From positions 62,001 to 126,000 of the forward strand of contig CAUJNA010001024.1 in the NCBI GenBank assembly GCA_963377175.1: DNA of 64,000 bases. The letters are read 5' to 3'. Made by a program: the position numbers and the translations under genes. This stretch comes from Effrenium voratum. Lineage: Eukaryota > Sar > Dinophyceae > Suessiales > Symbiodiniaceae. How positions within the stretch are numbered: the first letter of the stretch is position 1; every line of letters begins with the position of its first letter. The notes under the pieces are model-generated. The model searched no databases and had not been told where the DNA came from. It saw only the letters and a program-made list of their open reading frames with translations. Shown one piece after another: positions 61,117 through 64,000 of this stretch.

Positions 61117-62250
61117 AGCCGTCGAGCCCTTTTCGGAGGACATGGATGTGGTCCACAGCTGGGACGGGGGCCAAGAGGGCCAGCAACTGGACAGCGAGTT
61201 CCGGGGCACAGACTGCCTGGAGGTGGAGTTCGAGGAGACCAAAGGGTCGAAGCGTGGGCGATGGGTATGTGTCTGAGTCGACCAAGGAAGCATTTGCCAT
61301 CGAGCTTAGAACCTCATCATATATACTTTTGGCATGACATTCCTCTCTCAATGGATGGTTGCCAGGTTCAATCTTGCTTTTCAGGATACATGATTCTACC
61401 CTTAATTGTTTTGCACATGCACACAAAGCATTTTGTTTGTAGCCCCAATCTCTCCTCTTCAATTTTGTGCTGCCCAAAATCTTGGTCAAGTGCCACCCAG
61501 GGAAGCACCACGCAGCCGAGAGGATGACGACATCCCAGACGATGATGAAGGACAGATGCTGTCGAGTTGGAGGATGTGCCTGATTCAGCAACAATCAGAG
61601 AGACCAAACCACTGATTGACACCCACTGTGTCTCACTGTGCGCGCACGAGCAAGCAAACACGCACACGCCAACACGCGCACGCGCATGCGAGCCCGCCCG
61701 CGCGCACGCCTGCTCGCACGCCCGCGCGCCCACGTGCGCACGCAGGTGCTGGCGCACAAGCACGAGCACCAGCACAAGCACAATGCAAGCACAACCACGA
61801 ACAAAATGACAAGCAGAAGCATGAACATAACTACAGTTGCAAGTGTGACTCTACTCGTGCTCAGGGAGCAGGTCAGTTGTTCGGGTGGTGCCCGAGGCAG
61901 AGTCTTCTTGCGTTGGTTCAGGTAACATCAAGGGGGGGCTCTCAGGCCTCGGAGAAACAGCACAGGTTGATCAACTGTGCAGGCGACGGCATGGCTGGAG
62001 ATGATGACGAGGAGGCTTGGCGGAGCGCCTGCACGAGGGTGCGTGTTTTGAGGGTTCCCCTATTCGAGGGGGCTCGTTTTGAAGGGGAGCCAAAGGGAAG
62101 CCACTCATTTTGGCGGGTCCCCGTATATTGACACAGACCCAAGAGACCCAAGTGGGGGTGCAGATGGCATGATTGAAGTGGTTGACGTTGGGTGACCTTC
62201 AGCTGTGGCAGATTGGAGTCATCCCGGAGAACGAGATCTACTCAGATGAG
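61117..62250 (+). CDS. candidate exons of an acidic protein
   Basis: About 61117-61264 (VEPFSEDMDVVHSWDGGQEG...CLEVEFEETKG) and 62203-62250 (LWQIGVIPENEIYSDE, ending at AG|GC in phase 0) read as protein with AG acceptors. Acidic stretches at 61511-61550 (DDDIPDDDEG) and 61979-62040 (GDDDEEAW) might be further exons. No family is recognised. The intervening 61620-61760 is a CA/CG-rich low-complexity tract. Confidence 0.35.
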
Positions 62251-62639
62251 GCTGTCCGGGCTCTTCTCTCTCCGTCAGTTTGGTCCCAGTTTCTGGGACC
62301 ACATGGCCTTCTTTAAACACGAGGGACTCCTTTTGGATGTTTTCAAAAGGACACCAAAGCGAAACAGTCCAAACTGGCAGGACCCCACTCGGCTTACTTC
62401 ATTGACCGGTCTCTTTGAACTGGTGGTCTTCAGCACTGAAGAAGCGCAGTTCAGGGAGCCAGCGATCCTTCCTCATGTTTGTCTGTTATATGTTTGCCTG
62501 CTCGTTTTTGGCGTTGGTAGAACAAAGGACACCCAGAGGAAGCCAATGGGACTGTCCCAACTCCCCCTTCTCTAAGCTCTTCGCCAGGACACTGGGCCGC
62601 AGGTAGATGACTCCCTGGCGCTTACCTTATGTGGACAGC

Positions 62640-62855
62640 TGGGGGTTTGGAGGAAGTACTTGGAGCTTTGGGGGTTTGGGGGTCTGGGGGTCTGGGGGTT
62701 TGGGGGTTTGGGGGTTTGGGGGTTTGGGGTTTGGGGGTTTGGGGTTTGGGGGTCTGGGGGTTTGGGGTCTGGGGGTCTGGGGGTTTGGGGTCTGGGGGTT
62801 TGCGGGTTGTTTGGGGGTTGGGGTTGTTTGGGGGTTTGGGGGTTTGGGAGACATT
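62640..62855 (+). repeat. G-rich octamer minisatellite (GGGGGTTT/GGGGGTCT)
   Basis: More than 20 units alternating GGGGGTTT and GGGGGTCT, all G-runs on the + strand, so strong G-quadruplex potential. It is not the TTTAGGG telomere unit. Confidence 0.9.
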
Positions 62856-62890
62856 GGGAATCCCTCCCTCTAAGGCCTTACTTCCAGCCA

Positions 62891-63900
62891 TAGTAGGAGA
62901 ATCTCCTGAAAGAGGTTATGAAGCCCACTTGGCTATCGCAGAAATAGTTACTTCCTACAACCCTGCTTTGGAACACAGGAAGACAACGGAGACACACATA
63001 CACACGCACACATGCCTGCCTGACAAACTTTCGCCTCCCACGGACCTATCAGGATCACCGGTGCACATCAGACCCCATCATTCCCTATCGCCGTTCTCTC
63101 ATGCCGGGGGCTGCCAGAGACACTTGCTAAGGCGTTTTTTGCCGCAACAACCAAAGGGTGCCATGGACATTAGGCGATTTTCGCGCTTTGAACGTGCTGC
63201 CATGGACACTTTGAGATGAAAAGACCAATGCCCCAAAGAAGGTGGATAAACTCGACCCTTGTGTCTTCGTTTCGCGTTTTCGCGCGCCGCCAAAGCGCAC
63301 GGCGTTGAGGTCAAAGTGGTCTGGACCCCAGAGGTGGACCTGGAGAGTGGAATGAACGGCCATCTCATTCGGGTGGTGGTTGAACTTCTGGCATGTTGCT
63401 CTCTTTCCCATGTACTTTTGACACTGCCTTGATGGAAAAATGTATGGCCTACCTAAAGGTGTAGGTTTCCTCTTGGCATGAAATTGGAGAAATTTGTAGT
63501 GCGTACCTAAAATTAGGCTTCCCTCCGTGAGATGTTGCGTGGATGGACAAAATCCTGCACCAGTTGTGACGGACGAAGCCCTATAAATTCAAGGACACAC
63601 CACTTGATAACAGGTTTTGCCCAGTATTCTCAACTAAAAGTAGACCTATCTGGGTGGCTGTCAAAGATATGGCTGTGGGCCCAAAATATGTACCCAAAAT
63701 GGGTTGCCCTGTGGAACCATGGACCAAAACCAGCGGTCCAATTCCTGGTGGTTTAATTTTGATCCATACCCAGATAGGCTTTTTTGGGACCCGGTCCCCT
63801 GGTGGTTTTACTTTGACCCACACCCTAGGCCCCTTTTTGGACCCTGCCTTGAGATAAAAAGAACACACAAAAAACAAAAAAACAAACCAAGCCCGTGACA
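62891..63900. other. spacer with a candidate short exon and a 50-bp tandem repeat
   Basis: 63299-63345 (HGVEVKVVWTPEVDLE) looks coding and has AG|GT borders nearby, but it is not recognised. At 63747-63840 a block CCTGGTGGTTTxAxTTTGAxC followed by CAxACCC occurs twice, about 50 bp apart, and belongs with the GGCTGTGGGTCAAAACC repeat family. Confidence 0.4.
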
Positions 63901-63928
63901 TCGGGCTCCGAGGTCCACGGCGAGAGTG

Positions 63929-64000
63929 TGCTCTCCGTGGCCCTCAGCCCCACAGACCGGCGCCGACCCGAGCTACAGGATGATACCAGAAGCGGTGACA
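63929..64000 (+). CDS. start of a possible WD40-like exon (3' partial)
   Basis: Frame open from at least 63914 to the window end with VHGESVLSVALSPTDRRRPE, close to the strand pattern of a WD40 repeat (H..xVxSVAxSPxxR). A single repeat unit is weak evidence and the rest lies beyond the window. Confidence 0.3.

Noticed and set aside
62607..63219. Gly/Trp/Val-rich and Pro/Gln/Thr-rich frames
   Set aside because: Translations of the GGGGGTTT array.

Overview
The window reads as nuclear genomic DNA of a dinoflagellate, probably close to Symbiodiniaceae/Suessiales. Four things point there. (i) Every gene I can reconstruct is on the + strand. (ii) Its introns use AG|GC and AG|GA donors as well as AG|GT, and usually carry the same AGG(C/A) at both ends. 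(iii) A near-match to the 3' part of the dinoflagellate spliced leader lies at 2663-2677. (iv) There is little simple colinear coding sequence and a large load of microsatellites and short dispersed repeats. No rRNA, tRNA, CRISPR array or bacterial-type operon was seen. Taxonomy is inferred from these traits, not from a database match.

Layout. 1-1953: a long intronless ORF with a Tpt1/KptA-like (RNA 2'-phosphotransferase fold) half-domain, a Cys-rich knuckle and an acidic linker. 2930-3984: remains of a LINE-like retroelement (RNase HI domain with one frameshift, plus a downstream C-terminal region). About 4430-12100: a GC-rich, frameshifted, internally duplicated element. It has a palm like that of family-A polymerases, the C-terminal core of a superfamily-1 helicase, a second Tpt1/KptA-like domain and an acidic tail; I cannot assign it to a known element class. 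12100-16500: degenerate, locally duplicated non-coding DNA.

16509-18408: a compact gene with short introns encoding tandem zinc-binding modules fused to an immunity-related-GTPase-like (IRG) domain. 18727-19765: a two-exon gene for a putatively N-myristoylated, GA-rich membrane protein. The two genes share a duplicated 3' flank. 20776-20889: an isolated EF-hand exon. 21501-33626: a SMYD-like SET-domain methyltransferase gene split into many small exons. 36178-about 49740: a CobW/COG0523 metallochaperone GTPase gene split into at least 12 mini-exons of 33-83 nt. 53143 to the window end: candidate exons of one or more further genes (EF-hand-like and WD40-like fragments). Introns of the last three regions hold most of the repeats, including a roughly 430-bp ATT array, CTTT and TTTG/TCTG tracts, decamer and octamer minisatellites, and MITE-like inverted-repeat elements.

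The most unusual content is the zinc-finger/IRG-like gene with its GA-rich neighbour, the pair of Tpt1-like domains around a polymerase/helicase-bearing decayed element, and a set of predicted introns with AGG(C/A) at both ends whose reading phase is restored exactly. Exon borders are my inference from family motifs plus phase and have not been checked against transcripts.
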